The notes: generated by a model from the letters alone, not told the origin. A stretch of DNA of 64,000 nt from Solidesulfovibrio magneticus RS-1 (GCF_000010665.1 NC_012796.1:1426001-1490000); one strand, 5' to 3'. Shown: positions 1-8,830, counted from the stretch's first letter. Made by a program: numbers and translations.

Positions 1-1
1 G

Positions 2-742
2 GCCACGGTCAGTGAGATGGCCTTGGACACGGTGCTGCGCCGCTCCGGGAAGGGGCATGTCTTTCAGGTTTTTTGCGCCTATGACGACGAGGAGCCCCGG
101 CTGGTGTTCGACCTGCCGCCGGATTGGACCGCGGATACGGCGCGCATCCGTTTGCAGCGGCGCAAGCCTTTTCAGCATCTCTCCGTGACGGTGGCCATGG
201 CCGATCCGGAAAGCAATGTTTCCTTTTACGGCCTAAGCGACAGCATTCGCTTCGAGAAAATGGATTTGGCCGTTTCCGAGCCCGATGGGGCCCTGGATGC
301 GGACGTTGCCGTGGACATGGAACAGATCGGCGAGATCGAAACCGTGCCGGAGGGCCGCTTCCGCTGGGGTTTTGGGCCGCAAAGCGCCATGCGGTTTCAT
401 CTGGAGCGTCTGGAGCCGATGCGGCTGGAGATGGCCTGCAACAATCCCATCCCCGGCCAGACCATGGAGATCCTGGTCAACGGCGTTGTCCTGGCCAAAG
501 TCGGGCCGATGGCGGTCCAACCCTGGCTGGCGCAGACCACGCCCGTGCGTTTGGACTTCGTTGGAAAAGCCGGGGACAATACGGTGACGCTACGTTACGG
601 GACGTACAACCATCAGGAGCCGGCCGCGCCGGGGAGCACGTTTGCGCCCGACGACGGGCGTCGCCTGGCTCTGGCCTTTACCACGCTCAAGCTCTCCCGC
701 GCCGGGGAGCAACAGGATTCCTTCGTCGTGCTGGCGCGCTGA
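2..742 (+). CDS. C-terminal part of a protein of unknown function (5' end outside window)
   Basis: The frame is open from base 2 with no convincing ribosome site before the first ATG at 17, so the gene very probably starts upstream. The visible 246 residues look soluble and beta-rich, with no membrane segment. The second half reads like a beta-sandwich of the kind found at the ends of carbohydrate-active or glycosyltransferase proteins (inference from pattern only; I do not recognise the family). It ends eight bases before the convergent stop of the next kinase gene. Confidence 0.6.
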   Translation, partial: ATVSEMALDTVLRRSGKGHVFQVFCAYDDEEPRLVFDLPPDWTADTARIRLQRRKPFQHLSVTVAMADPESNVSFYGLSDSIRFEKMDLAVSEPDGALDADVAVDMEQIGEIETVPEGRFRWGFGPQSAMRFHLERLEPMRLEMACNNPIPGQTMEILVNGVVLAKVGPMAVQPWLAQTTPVRLDFVGKAGDNTVTLRYGTYNHQEPAAPGSTFAPDDGRRLALAFTTLKLSRAGEQQDSFVVLAR

Positions 743-749
743 GGGGACT

Positions 750-3023
750 CTACCCCTCCCGGGCTACCGGCAGCCGGATGTAGAAGGTCGCGCCGCCCTC
801 GGCGTTTTTCGCGGCCACGATGTCGCCGCCGGCGTCCTTGATGATGCCGTAACTGATGGAAAGCCCCAGGCCCGTGCCCTTGCCGATCTCCTTGGTGGTG
901 AAAAACGGCTCGAAGATCTTGGCCGCCAGCTCCTTGGGAAAGCCCGCGCCCGTGTCCGAGAGCCGCACCTTGACCGCGTCGTGGTTGGCCGTGGCCTTGA
1001 TGACGATGCGCCGGGGGCAAGCCGGCTCCCGCTTGGCCCGCTCCTCGATGGCGTCCCGGGCGTTGACCAGCAGGTTGATCATCACCTGCTCCAGCCGGTT
1101 GGGGTCGATGCGCACCGGCGGCAGGTTCTCGGCCAGGGCAAACTCCGTCTCAATGCCGCGAAGGGCCAGCTGCTCGGCGAAAAATTCCACCGACCGCCGG
1201 GCAATGCCCCCCACGTCCACCAGCTCCGCCTCGTGGTCGGAGATGCGCCCAAATTCCCGCATATGCCCGATGATCCGGGCCGCCCGGTCCACCTGGTTGC
1301 CGATGAGGTCGGTTAAGCGTGTGAGCAGCGGCAACGGCGGGGCCTCGCCCCGGCCAAGGTGGCGGCGCACCAGATCGACGCTGGTCTGGATGACGCACAG
1401 GGGCTGGTTGATCTCGTGGGCCACGCCCGTGGCCATTTCGCCCAAAGTCGCCATCTTGCCGGCCTGGATGAGCTGCTGTTCGGCCTCCAGGCGTTTGGTG
1501 ATGTCGGCCACGGTGACCAAGAGCACTCGCCGGCCGGCGTATTCGGAAAACGAGGTGTGCATGGATACGAAAAACGGCCGGCCGTCGCCCGTGACATGGC
1601 GGGCCTGCTCCACGTCCTGGCCGTCGATGACCGCGGCCATGGCCGCGTCGCGGCGTTCGTCGTAAAACAGGTCGTGCAGCGAGCGCTTGGTCAGCTCGCC
1701 GCGCGGCAGCTCGTACATGGCCACCGCCCCCCGGTTGCAGTCCAGCACCGACAGATCGTCGCGGTCGATGACGAACACCGCGCCGGGCACGTTGTTGAAC
1801 ACATCGAAATACTTCTTTTCCGACCGCCTCAGCGCCAGCTCCAGATCCTTGCGCGAGGTGATGTCCAGGCACATCTCCATGGCCGCCACGAGGTTGCCCT
1901 CGGAGTCGTAAACCGGCGAGGTGGTGACGATCCAGTCGGCCCGCGTGCCGTCCCGGTAGCAGCCGGTCTCCTCGGTGGTGTGGGAGCGGCCGGTCTCGAA
2001 GGTCTTTTTGACCGGACAGGACGGACACGGCGCGTCCAGATTCTTGTAGGCCTTGAAGCAGTATTCGCCCACCGAGGCATTGAACTTCTCGGCAAAGGAC
2101 CGGTTGAAGCGCAGCAGGCGCAAGTTGCGATCCTGCACGGTCACCAGACACGGCACGCCCTCGAAAAGGTCCTGATACAGATCCTTTTGCAGCTCGATCT
2201 GGCTGTTCTTGGCGATGAGGTCGCTGCCCATCTGATGGATGGCCCGGGAGAGCTGGCCGATCTCGTCGAGGCGGTCCTCGTCGATGCTGACCGGCTTCTT
2301 GCCCTTGGCCCAGGCTTGGGCCTCGCCCTCGATGCGCGACAGCGGGCGCTTTATGAGCACGAAAATGACCAAGAACAAGGTCAGGATGGCCGCGCCGAAT
2401 ACCAGGGCGGCCAGATAGACGGTGTTCTCCTTGAATTCCTCGATCAGCGACTGGCTCTCGCGCAGGGAAAAGGCGATGTCGAGGACCCCGAGAATCTGCT
2501 CGCTGTCCTTGTGGAAATGGCAGCCGGCCGGCTCGGTGCAGCCCGGCTCGTTGGCGATGGGCCCGACGATGCGCAAAATCTGCTCGCCGCCCACGGTCTC
2601 CCGGGCATACAGCCGATGCTCCAGGGTGGGCGACACGGCCGGCGGCGTGAGCTGGTGGCAGACCTGGCAGGGCGCGGCCGAGGTGTCCAGGCGCGAGCCC
2701 GGAGCCTCGCCCTTGCTCGTGAACATCACCTGGCCGGCCTTGTTGATGATGCGGATTTCCCGAATCTCGGGCAGCCGGCCAAGGTTGGCGACAATGGCCC
2801 GGATGTCCTCGCGGGAATTGAGCAGCATGGCGTAATCCAGGCCCAGCCGGGCCGTGGCCAGGACCCGGTCGGCTTCCTTGACGCCGGCGTTTTGGACAAA
2901 GCGCTCCTCGCGGGCGACCTGGAAACCGGCCCAGACAAAAATGCAGCCAAAAAGCACCACGGCCAACGGGATGCCGATCTTGATGCTCAGATGGCTGCGT
3001 ATGAAAGTGAGCAAAGGGGACAT
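750..3023 (-). CDS. Membrane sensor histidine kinase with periplasmic c-type haem motifs, HAMP and two PAS domains
   Basis: The protein has 757 residues. A membrane segment lies at about 15-33. The periplasmic domain (about 34-200) carries a canonical haem c site, CQVCH at 119-123, and a second cysteine pair followed by His (C162, C168, H169) that resembles a wider-spaced haem site. A second membrane segment at about 203-224 is followed by HAMP (225-275), a PAS domain (280-395) with a Cys-x2-Cys-Pro motif at 333-337, a second PAS (400-512), HisKA with phospho-His H536, and a HATPase with intact N, G1 and G2 boxes. It would sense redox state or a haem ligand outside the membrane and pass phosphate to a receiver protein. 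The Shine-Dalgarno GGAGG before the start lies in the flank of a dispersed repeat. The ligand is unknown. Confidence 0.92.
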   Translation of the reverse strand: MSPLLTFIRSHLSIKIGIPLAVVLFGCIFVWAGFQVAREERFVQNAGVKEADRVLATARLGLDYAMLLNSREDIRAIVANLGRLPEIREIRIINKAGQVMFTSKGEAPGSRLDTSAAPCQVCHQLTPPAVSPTLEHRLYARETVGGEQILRIVGPIANEPGCTEPAGCHFHKDSEQILGVLDIAFSLRESQSLIEEFKENTVYLAALVFGAAILTLFLVIFVLIKRPLSRIEGEAQAWAKGKKPVSIDEDRLDEIGQLSRAIHQMGSDLIAKNSQIELQKDLYQDLFEGVPCLVTVQDRNLRLLRFNRSFAEKFNASVGEYCFKAYKNLDAPCPSCPVKKTFETGRSHTTEETGCYRDGTRADWIVTTSPVYDSEGNLVAAMEMCLDITSRKDLELALRRSEKKYFDVFNNVPGAVFVIDRDDLSVLDCNRGAVAMYELPRGELTKRSLHDLFYDERRDAAMAAVIDGQDVEQARHVTGDGRPFFVSMHTSFSEYAGRRVLLVTVADITKRLEAEQQLIQAGKMATLGEMATGVAHEINQPLCVIQTSVDLVRRHLGRGEAPPLPLLTRLTDLIGNQVDRAARIIGHMREFGRISDHEAELVDVGGIARRSVEFFAEQLALRGIETEFALAENLPPVRIDPNRLEQVMINLLVNARDAIEERAKREPACPRRIVIKATANHDAVKVRLSDTGAGFPKELAAKIFEPFFTTKEIGKGTGLGLSISYGIIKDAGGDIVAAKNAEGGATFYIRLPVAREG

Positions 3024-3033
3024 GATTGAAGAA

Positions 3034-3072
3034 GCCTCCGGCGGCCGGGGGGATCATCCCCCCGGACCCCCT
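3034..3072 (+). repeat. Dispersed GC-rich palindromic repeat, copy 1 (variant core)
   Basis: GCCTCCGGCGG flank, then a 21-base palindrome at 3045-3065 with arm CCGGGGGGAT and a single central base, then ACCCCC. Compared with the common form, both arms differ in a compensated way, so the stem stays perfect. It lies ten bases upstream of the kinase start, in the opposite orientation to that gene. Confidence 0.9.
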
Positions 3073-3460
3073 GGAAGGGGGGTAAGGGGTCGGACGGTTG
3101 CGCGGCGTCCGGCGTGGATGCGTCGAAGACGTATAATACGATCAAATCAGTCTGAAAACAGGGAGAGAACCAGGGCGATTTTTTCGGAGCTGCGCCCCGG
3201 CGTAACCAGGCCGTCGGGAAGGATTATACGGCTGCCCTCGGCTCCCAGGGCATATCCCGTCCGCCGTATCGGCGTCGTTGCCGCCAGTGCCCCTAACGGG
3301 GGGCATTCGGCACCCGACGCAGGGAGCAGGACAGCGGCAGCGTTCATTCCTGTCGCCGGAACCATGCTTTTTCTCCCAAGGCCGATTGCCGACCCTCTTG
3401 GCTTCCCAACCGTCCAGAGCGCCCACTCACGCCACAACCCCCTCAACCCCTTTTCCATGT

Positions 3461-3534
3461 GGGGGGTCCGGGGGCCTCAGGCCCCCGGCGGAGAGGTCCA
3501 GGAGAGGCAGCGCCTCTCCTGGCCGCCGGAGGCA
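3461..3534 (-). repeat. Dispersed GC-rich palindromic repeat, copy 2 (long form with two hairpins)
   Basis: The common 21-base palindrome is at 3468-3488 (arm CCGGGGGCCT). Unlike the other copies, a 34-base segment separates it from the CCGCCGGAGGC flank. That segment contains a second perfect hairpin: CCAGGAGAGGC at 3498-3508 pairing with 3512-3522. It lies just after the stop of the hybrid kinase gene, reading in that gene's direction. Confidence 0.9.
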
Positions 3535-3563
3535 TTTTCCCTCTTTTACTCTTCCCTCTTCCC

Positions 3564-5486
3564 CTAACTGCAAACGCTAGCGCCGCGCGGCAGGCGCACG
3601 GCGATGGCGCTGCCGACGCCGGGTTCGGAGGTCACGGCGATGGAGCCTCCGTGCTGGGCCACGATCTGGTTGGCGATGAAAAGCCCCAGTCCGGTGCCGC
3701 GCGAGCCTTTGGAGGAGAAAAAGAGCGTAAACATGCGTTCCCGGGTGGACTGGTCCATGCCGACGCCGTTGTCGGCGACCACGAAGGTCACGGCCTCGGC
3801 CGTGGCTTCCACGGTCAGGGTCACTTCGTGGAAGGCCTTGGCCTTGTCCTCGGCGCAGGCATCCACGGCGTTTTCGAGCAGGTTGACCATGGCCGAGGTG
3901 AGCGCCGTCTCGTCCATGGGCAGCGTGCCTGCGGCCTCGCCCAGGCGCAGGATGAAGGCCACGTCGCGGCTTTGGGCCTTGGGTTCGACGATGCCGGCCA
4001 GATCGCGGGCGAAGGTTTCGATGGAGACGGGGGAGAGCTCGGGTTCGCGCGATTTGGCGTACCACAGGATGTCGAGCACCATGTTGCGGATGCGTCCGAT
4101 CTTGTCGGACACCACGCCCCAACCGTCGCGCACGCGGGTCCAGTCCTCGCGGGACAGTCCGGTTTCGACCTTGAACATGCCGCCGTCGAGGGAGGTGAGC
4201 AGGCCTTTGACGCCGTGGGACATGGAGCCGAGCATGAGCCCAAGCGATGCGAGGTGGTCTTGCAGGGCCCGGATGGGGGTGATGTCGGCGGCGATTTCGA
4301 TGACCTGGCTGGTTTCGCCTGTGGCGTCGGGGATGGGGGCGGTGCGAAGCCACATGTTTTTGGCCGCGCCGCAGCGGGTGGACACGACAGTTTCGCCTTC
4401 GTGGGGCGCGCCGTCGTGGAAGGAGCTTTCGGCCGGGCAGTGTTCGCAGGGGTCGTCGCGGTGGGCAAACAGTTTGTGGCAGGGGCCGGTTTCGGCCTCG
4501 CCGAAGTCGGCGCGCCATTGGCGGTTGGCTTCGACCACGGTGAAGTCCTGGTCCAGCACGGCGATGGCGCAGGGCACGGCGTCGAACAGGCGCTGGAATT
4601 TCTCGCGCACGGCCCGCAGCTCTTCCTGGAGCCGGCCCACCTCGGCCACGTCGGCGGCGATCTCGATGACCAGCTCCACCTGGCCGTCCGTGCCGAAGAC
4701 CGGGGCGGTATGGATCAGCACCGGAATCTCGCGGCCGTCCTTGTCGCGGAAGGTCTCGCGGCCGCGCTGGCCCTGGCCTTGTTCCACGGTGCGCCAGACC
4801 GGGCAGGCGTTGCCGCTGCCCTGACGGTCGGCGTAGAGTTCCCAGCTCATCTTGCCCACCACCTCGCCCAGGCGCTGCCGGCCCAGGGTGTTTACGGCCA
4901 CGATTTCGAGGTAGCGGTTGTGGATGACGATGCAGCAGGGCATCTGGTTGAAATAGCTGGGTCCCTGGTCGAAGGAGGCAATGAGCCCCTCGATGGCGCT
5001 GGCCACGCCCTCCACGGCCTGCCCCACGGCCATGCGGCGCTCCATCTCGACCAGGCGGGCGGATTTTTCGCGCACCAGCCGTTCGAGATTGCGGGTGTGT
5101 TCGGTGATCTGGCGGCGCATGGACACGCGGTCGGCGGCCCGGTGGAGGGAGGCTGTGAGCAGTTCGTCGCGCACGGGCTTGGTGAGGAAATCCAGGGCCT
5201 GGCGCTTGAGGCTCTCGATGGCCAGTTCCATGTCGCCATGGCCGGAAATCATGATGACCTCGATCTCGGGATCGAGGGCTTTGACGCGCGAGAGCAGTTC
5301 GATGCCGTCCATGCCGGGCATCTTGATGTCGGTGAGCACGATGGACGGTTTGAAGGTGGCGCACAGCTCCAGGGCTTCGCGGCCGCCGGGGGCGGTTTCC
5401 ACGTCGTAGCCCAGGTCGGCGATGGAGAGGCTGAGGACTTCGCGGATGGCCTCGTCGTCGTCAACCAGCAGCACCTTCTCGTTCAT
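3564..5486 (-). CDS. Hybrid receiver-PAS-PAS-histidine kinase
   Basis: The protein has 640 residues and appears cytoplasmic, with no membrane segment. An N-terminal receiver domain (1-120) carries acidic residues D9-D11 and phospho-acceptor D53. A coiled linker follows, then two PAS domains. The second PAS contains a Cys-x2-Cys-Pro pair (DPCEHCP). The transmitter has an H-box SMSHGVKG and a HATPase with NLLENAVDA, DNGVGM and GTGLGLF. The start at 5486 was chosen because GGAGAGG lies seven bases upstream and MNEKVLLVDDDE is a typical receiver N-terminus; longer in-frame starts read through non-coding DNA. The receiver is at the N-terminus, so it is probably controlled by another kinase nearby. 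Confidence 0.9.
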   Translation of the reverse strand: MNEKVLLVDDDEAIREVLSLSIADLGYDVETAPGGREALELCATFKPSIVLTDIKMPGMDGIELLSRVKALDPEIEVIMISGHGDMELAIESLKRQALDFLTKPVRDELLTASLHRAADRVSMRRQITEHTRNLERLVREKSARLVEMERRMAVGQAVEGVASAIEGLIASFDQGPSYFNQMPCCIVIHNRYLEIVAVNTLGRQRLGEVVGKMSWELYADRQGSGNACPVWRTVEQGQGQRGRETFRDKDGREIPVLIHTAPVFGTDGQVELVIEIAADVAEVGRLQEELRAVREKFQRLFDAVPCAIAVLDQDFTVVEANRQWRADFGEAETGPCHKLFAHRDDPCEHCPAESSFHDGAPHEGETVVSTRCGAAKNMWLRTAPIPDATGETSQVIEIAADITPIRALQDHLASLGLMLGSMSHGVKGLLTSLDGGMFKVETGLSREDWTRVRDGWGVVSDKIGRIRNMVLDILWYAKSREPELSPVSIETFARDLAGIVEPKAQSRDVAFILRLGEAAGTLPMDETALTSAMVNLLENAVDACAEDKAKAFHEVTLTVEATAEAVTFVVADNGVGMDQSTRERMFTLFFSSKGSRGTGLGLFIANQIVAQHGGSIAVTSEPGVGSAIAVRLPRGASVCS

Positions 5487-5714
5487 GCGCCCTCTCCGAA
5501 AGGCTTGGCCGTCGCAGGGTCGCGACGGCGGACGGTGAATAATAACCGCCGGCTGGCGGCGCGGCCTCCATGGCGGCCGATGGGCGGTCGGCCGACGCAA
5601 GTGTCCATGGAAGGCCGCGCCGCGTGAGCCGGCGGGGGTATGTGCCCAAGCGGGGACCGGGGAAGGGCGAAGCCGAGGGTCGAAGTCGGCGGCTTCCCGA
5701 AGTCGTCCTCAGGC

Positions 5715-6071
5715 TTATTCCCCAAGCATCTCCTTGACAAGGCGCAAGGTCTTGACCCGGTCCACAGGCTTGCTGATGACCGGCACGTTGTTGCCCAGCG
5801 CCGGCGGCCGGGGGCCGACGCCGCTTATCACGACGACCGGAATCTCGGCCAGGCCGGGTTCCTTGCGCAGCTTCACGTAGAACAGGGTGCCGCCGCGGGC
5901 GGGCATGTCCATGTCCAGGGTGATGAGGTCCGGATTGTGGACCTGGGCCTGTTCCAGGCCGGCCACGCCGTCGGTGGCGGTGAAGGTGGTGAAGCCTTCG
6001 CCGTCGAAGAGGTCCTTTAAGTAGCTGACGACTTCGGGATCGTCGTCGATGATGAGTATCTTCTTGGCCAT
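5715..6071 (-). CDS. Single-domain response regulator (receiver only)
   Basis: The 118 residues are a complete CheY-like receiver: acidic cluster D9-D11, phospho-acceptor D53 and the conserved lysine in SKPVD near the C-terminus. There is no output domain. It ends the group DUF1641 protein, SQR-like protein and receiver, lying 25 bases after the DUF1641 gene, so co-transcription is likely. It may relay phosphate between neighbouring kinases or act by protein contact. Confidence 0.9.
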   Translation of the reverse strand: MAKKILIIDDDPEVVSYLKDLFDGEGFTTFTATDGVAGLEQAQVHNPDLITLDMDMPARGGTLFYVKLRKEPGLAEIPVVVISGVGPRPPALGNNVPVISKPVDRVKTLRLVKEMLGE

Positions 6072-6096
6072 GATGGCATCCTCGTTTTGGTGGTCT

Positions 6097-6759
6097 TTAA
6101 CGGGGGGCGGCTTCGCTTAATTTGCCCAGGCCCTTGGCCAGTTCCAGGGCGACGCCGATGCCGCGCTTGAGGTCGGGATCGCCAAGCGCCTTGACCATGC
6201 CCAGAGGGCCGACGGGTTCGGCCTTGGCGAGATCCAGGCCGGCCGGCAGGTCGGTGAGCTTGTCGAGCAGCTCCAGCATCTTGGGATCGGACATCTTCTT
6301 GAGCAGGCCAATGAGCGCCACGAAGCTGTCGCCCATGGCGGCGATGTCGTCGGGGCCGTAGTGGGCGGCGACCTTGGCGCGCACGTCCATCATGGCGGCG
6401 TAGGTGCGGAACACGCCACGCTGTTCCAGTTCCCCAAGGCTTCTGATGCCGGTGTGGACCATGGACTTGGCCAGGGGCTCCATGGTGTGCCACAGCTCAA
6501 TAATGTTTTCGAGCTGCTCCAGGGCGTAGGCCAGGTTGCCGATGTTGCGCAGGAAGCGCTTGATCAGCATGAAGAGGTCTTCGAGCTGGAAGCCGGCTTC
6601 CACGGACCCCAGTTCCTTGAGCAGAATCTTGAATCCCGACTTCATGAGCGGGTTCATGTCATGGAACATCTCATTGCGTTCCAGACGGGCGACCCGCTGT
6701 TCTTTCAGCTCCGCCTCGATGGACTCAAGGCGTTCAAGAATGCGTTCCTCGGTGGTCAT
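6097..6759 (-). CDS. DUF1641 family protein
   Basis: The protein has 220 residues, mostly helical, with no membrane segment. It matches the DUF1641 pattern (helical repeats ending around 'GLLKKMSDPKMLELLDKLTD'). The ATG at 6759 is preferred over GTG at 6768 because GGGAGGTG lies eight bases upstream of the ATG and overlaps the GTG. It follows the SQR-like gene by 13 bases. DUF1641 genes are known to sit beside sulfide:quinone oxidoreductase or formate dehydrogenase genes; a role as a partner or membrane anchor for the flavoprotein is inference. Confidence 0.8.
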   Translation of the reverse strand: MTTEERILERLESIEAELKEQRVARLERNEMFHDMNPLMKSGFKILLKELGSVEAGFQLEDLFMLIKRFLRNIGNLAYALEQLENIIELWHTMEPLAKSMVHTGIRSLGELEQRGVFRTYAAMMDVRAKVAAHYGPDDIAAMGDSFVALIGLLKKMSDPKMLELLDKLTDLPAGLDLAKAEPVGPLGMVKALGDPDLKRGIGVALELAKGLGKLSEAAPR

Positions 6760-6772
6760 TGGACGCACCTCC

Positions 6773-8017
6773 CTACAGCGCGCAAGCGCCCATGCGCTTT
6801 TTGCCGGCCATGAACATCTGGGGCTCCAGCGGCAGTTCCTTGCCCTTGAGCATCAGGTTGAAATACACCCACTTGAACATCATCTTGCCGCAGTAGTTGA
6901 GGAAGGATTCTTCCAAAAGCGACAGCGGCCCGATGCCCGGGAACGGGAATTTGCCCGGCAGCGGCTCGATCTTGTAGTTGAAGTCGATGAGCACGGCCTT
7001 TTCGTAGCCCGAGACGATGAAGCAGTTGGAATGGCCGTCGAATTCCGGCAGGGGCTCCAGACCGTCGATCTCGCGCAGGATGTTCCCCACCACGATCTCG
7101 GACTCGAAGTGGGCCACCGAGCCGGCCTTGGAGGTCGGGACGTTGGTGGCGTCGCCGATGATGTACATGTTCTCGTATTTCTTGGACTTCAGCGTGTGGT
7201 GGTCGGTGTCCATGTAGCCCATGGGATCGCCGATGTCGCTGTCGATGATGACCTGGGAGCCGAAGTTGGGCGGGATGGAGATGAGCAGGTCGTAATCGAG
7301 TTCCTCGCCCTTGTGGGACTCGATGGTCTTCTTGTCGGCGTTGACCTGGGCGATCTCGAAGTTGGGCACGATCTTGATGTTTTTCTCTTCGCACATCCGG
7401 CCCAGGATCTCGGCGGCCACGGGCTTGGTGAAGGCGCCGGTCAGCGGGGTCACCAGCTCGATCTCGATGTTGCAGCGGCTGTCCTGGGTCATGAAGAACC
7501 AGTCGGCCAGGAACACGAACTCCAGGGGAGCCACCGGGCACTTGATGGGCATCTCGGCGATGTTGAGCACGAGCTTGCCTTTCTTGAAGTGCTTGAGCTT
7601 TTTCGCCAGGGCGATGGAGCCGTCCGGGGTGTAGAAGTTGTGGACGTCCTGTCCCCAGCCGTCGAGCATGCCGTCGATCTCGTCGGGCATGATGCGGCAG
7701 CCGGTGGCGACCACGATCCAGTCATAGGAGTGGGAGCCGCCCTTGCAGGTGACGACCTTCTTGACCGGATCGACGTTGGTGATCTCGTCCTGGACGAAAT
7801 CGACGCCCGAGGGAATGAAGTCGGTCTGCGGCTTGATGCAGTCCTTGATGTCGTAGATGCCAAACGGCACGAAGAGCCAGCCCGGCTGATAGTGGTGCTG
7901 CCAGGTGCGGTCGATGATGGTGATCTTCCATTCCCGGGGATCGAGCTTCTTGCGGAGCTGGGTGGCCACCATGACGCCGCCGGCGCCCGAGCCAAGGATC
8001 AACAGCTTTTTCATCAT
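6773..8017 (-). CDS. sqr: Sulfide:quinone oxidoreductase-like FAD protein
   Basis: The protein has 414 residues. The N-terminal FAD-binding motif is LGSGAGG (8-14) and the second FAD motif is IGDATNVP (287-294). Three cysteines match the usual SQR redox positions: C107 in ATGCRIMPDEI, C160 in IKCPVAP and C332 in SNCFIVSGYEKA. This supports oxidation of sulfide, or a related sulfur species, to polysulfide with electrons passed to the membrane quinone. Membrane attachment would use the C-terminal amphipathic helices. Two adjacent ATGs exist; the second, at 8014, has the better spacing from GAGG. The gene leads a group with DUF1641 and a receiver. A different sulfur or thiol substrate cannot be excluded. 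Confidence 0.85.
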   Translation of the reverse strand: MMKKLLILGSGAGGVMVATQLRKKLDPREWKITIIDRTWQHHYQPGWLFVPFGIYDIKDCIKPQTDFIPSGVDFVQDEITNVDPVKKVVTCKGGSHSYDWIVVATGCRIMPDEIDGMLDGWGQDVHNFYTPDGSIALAKKLKHFKKGKLVLNIAEMPIKCPVAPLEFVFLADWFFMTQDSRCNIEIELVTPLTGAFTKPVAAEILGRMCEEKNIKIVPNFEIAQVNADKKTIESHKGEELDYDLLISIPPNFGSQVIIDSDIGDPMGYMDTDHHTLKSKKYENMYIIGDATNVPTSKAGSVAHFESEIVVGNILREIDGLEPLPEFDGHSNCFIVSGYEKAVLIDFNYKIEPLPGKFPFPGIGPLSLLEESFLNYCGKMMFKWVYFNLMLKGKELPLEPQMFMAGKKRMGACAL

Positions 8018-8830
8018 TGCCTCGCTTTGAGGAGTTGTTGGTTGGGCAGGGTCGCGGCGCGTCGGTTGCGGCCGCGTAACCTGACCGCCTCCAAAGCAAG
8101 GGCTGGTCCAACTTGGCGTTTTCCCTGTAATGGGCTGATTTCGAAGGATTTGTCGGATTTCGGGGAGGCGGGCGGGGGTGCTCGGCCGGTGGGGGCTGGA
8201 GCAACAAAACTTGTCGCAAGTCTGGGGTTTGCTGCTAATCGGCTGGTAATATTTGATTTTTAATTCATACTGCCTTTGTCAGCAAATGTTGACGGTCAAG
8301 GGATGTTGTCGCGGGGCGGCGCGCGCCCTTGCCCGGCAGGAGATGGTGGCCTTCAGGACGCTCAGTCGCGGGACAGCCCGGGCTTGAGAGGTCACCGTAA
8401 TGAGTGGCTCACGCCAATTTTTGCGGGTTCTTCACGAGGCAGCTGACGCAGGGCTGGCCTCACGACGGCCCCGAGCAGGCCTTGGCGGTTCGGGATGCTC
8501 CCTGGCGCAGGGACGGCCTGCCACGAAACAGGGACTGTCTGCTTCGGACAACACAAGGCAGGGGGCGGACCGCCAAACGGGACAGACGTCGTGCGAGACC
8601 GGCGACAAGGCGTAGCCCGACGGGATGACCCAAACGACAAACCGCCCGGCCCCTGGTTTGCCGTAGCAAGCCGGGGACGGGCGGCCGGTGGTTCTTGTGG
8701 ATCAGGCGGGGGCCGCCGGGGACGGCAAGGTGGTGTTCCAGGCGTCGGCGCACCGCGTCGCCAAGGCCTCGCCGACGCGGCGCGGGCCGCCCCTGGCCTA
8801 CGCCAGGAGCGTTGGGCCCTGGCGTTCCCG
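8018..8830. other. Long intergenic region, no gene supported
   Basis: This stretch of about 810 bases lies between the SQR-like gene and a receiver gene. The part next to sqr (8220-8310) is AT-rich and includes an imperfect palindrome GTCAGCAAATGTTGAC, a possible operator. A candidate sigma-54 site is annotated separately. From 8390 to 8830 the DNA is GC-rich and can form long imperfect hairpins (around 8643-8685). None of the short open frames has a start site or recognisable product. Confidence 0.5.
8093..8110 (-). promoter_or_regulatory. Candidate sigma-54 (-24/-12) promoter for sqr-DUF1641-receiver group
   Basis: On the minus strand TGGACCAGCCCTTGCTTT has the GG and GC dinucleotides separated by exactly ten bases, as sigma-54 promoters require, with a good TTGCTTT -12 half. 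The -24 half (TGGACC) departs from TGGCAC at two positions. The expected start would be about 65 bases before the sqr start codon. No sigma-54 activator gene is present in the window. Confidence 0.35.

Larger units (their letters stand above)
3024..3563. other. Intergenic region with two palindromic repeats and a possible promoter
   Basis: This 540-base gap between two minus-strand kinase genes has no supportable gene. It holds one copy of the dispersed palindrome at each end (described separately). An AT-rich patch around 3130-3175 contains a near-symmetric CGTATAATACG, which gives TATTAT on the minus strand as a possible -10 element for the downstream kinase. No good -35 is visible, so the promoter call is weak. 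Confidence 0.5.

Noticed and set aside
8278-8300. Imperfect palindrome GTCAGCAAATGTTGAC as a specific regulator site
   Set aside because: One arm mismatch, and the half-sites are in the opposite order to the Crp/Fnr-type pattern. It is noted only within the intergenic entry.
8390-8830. Structured GC-rich stretch considered as a housekeeping RNA (RNase P, SRP, tmRNA, 6S)
   Set aside because: None of the conserved core sequences of those RNAs could be found on either strand, so only an unassigned region is reported.
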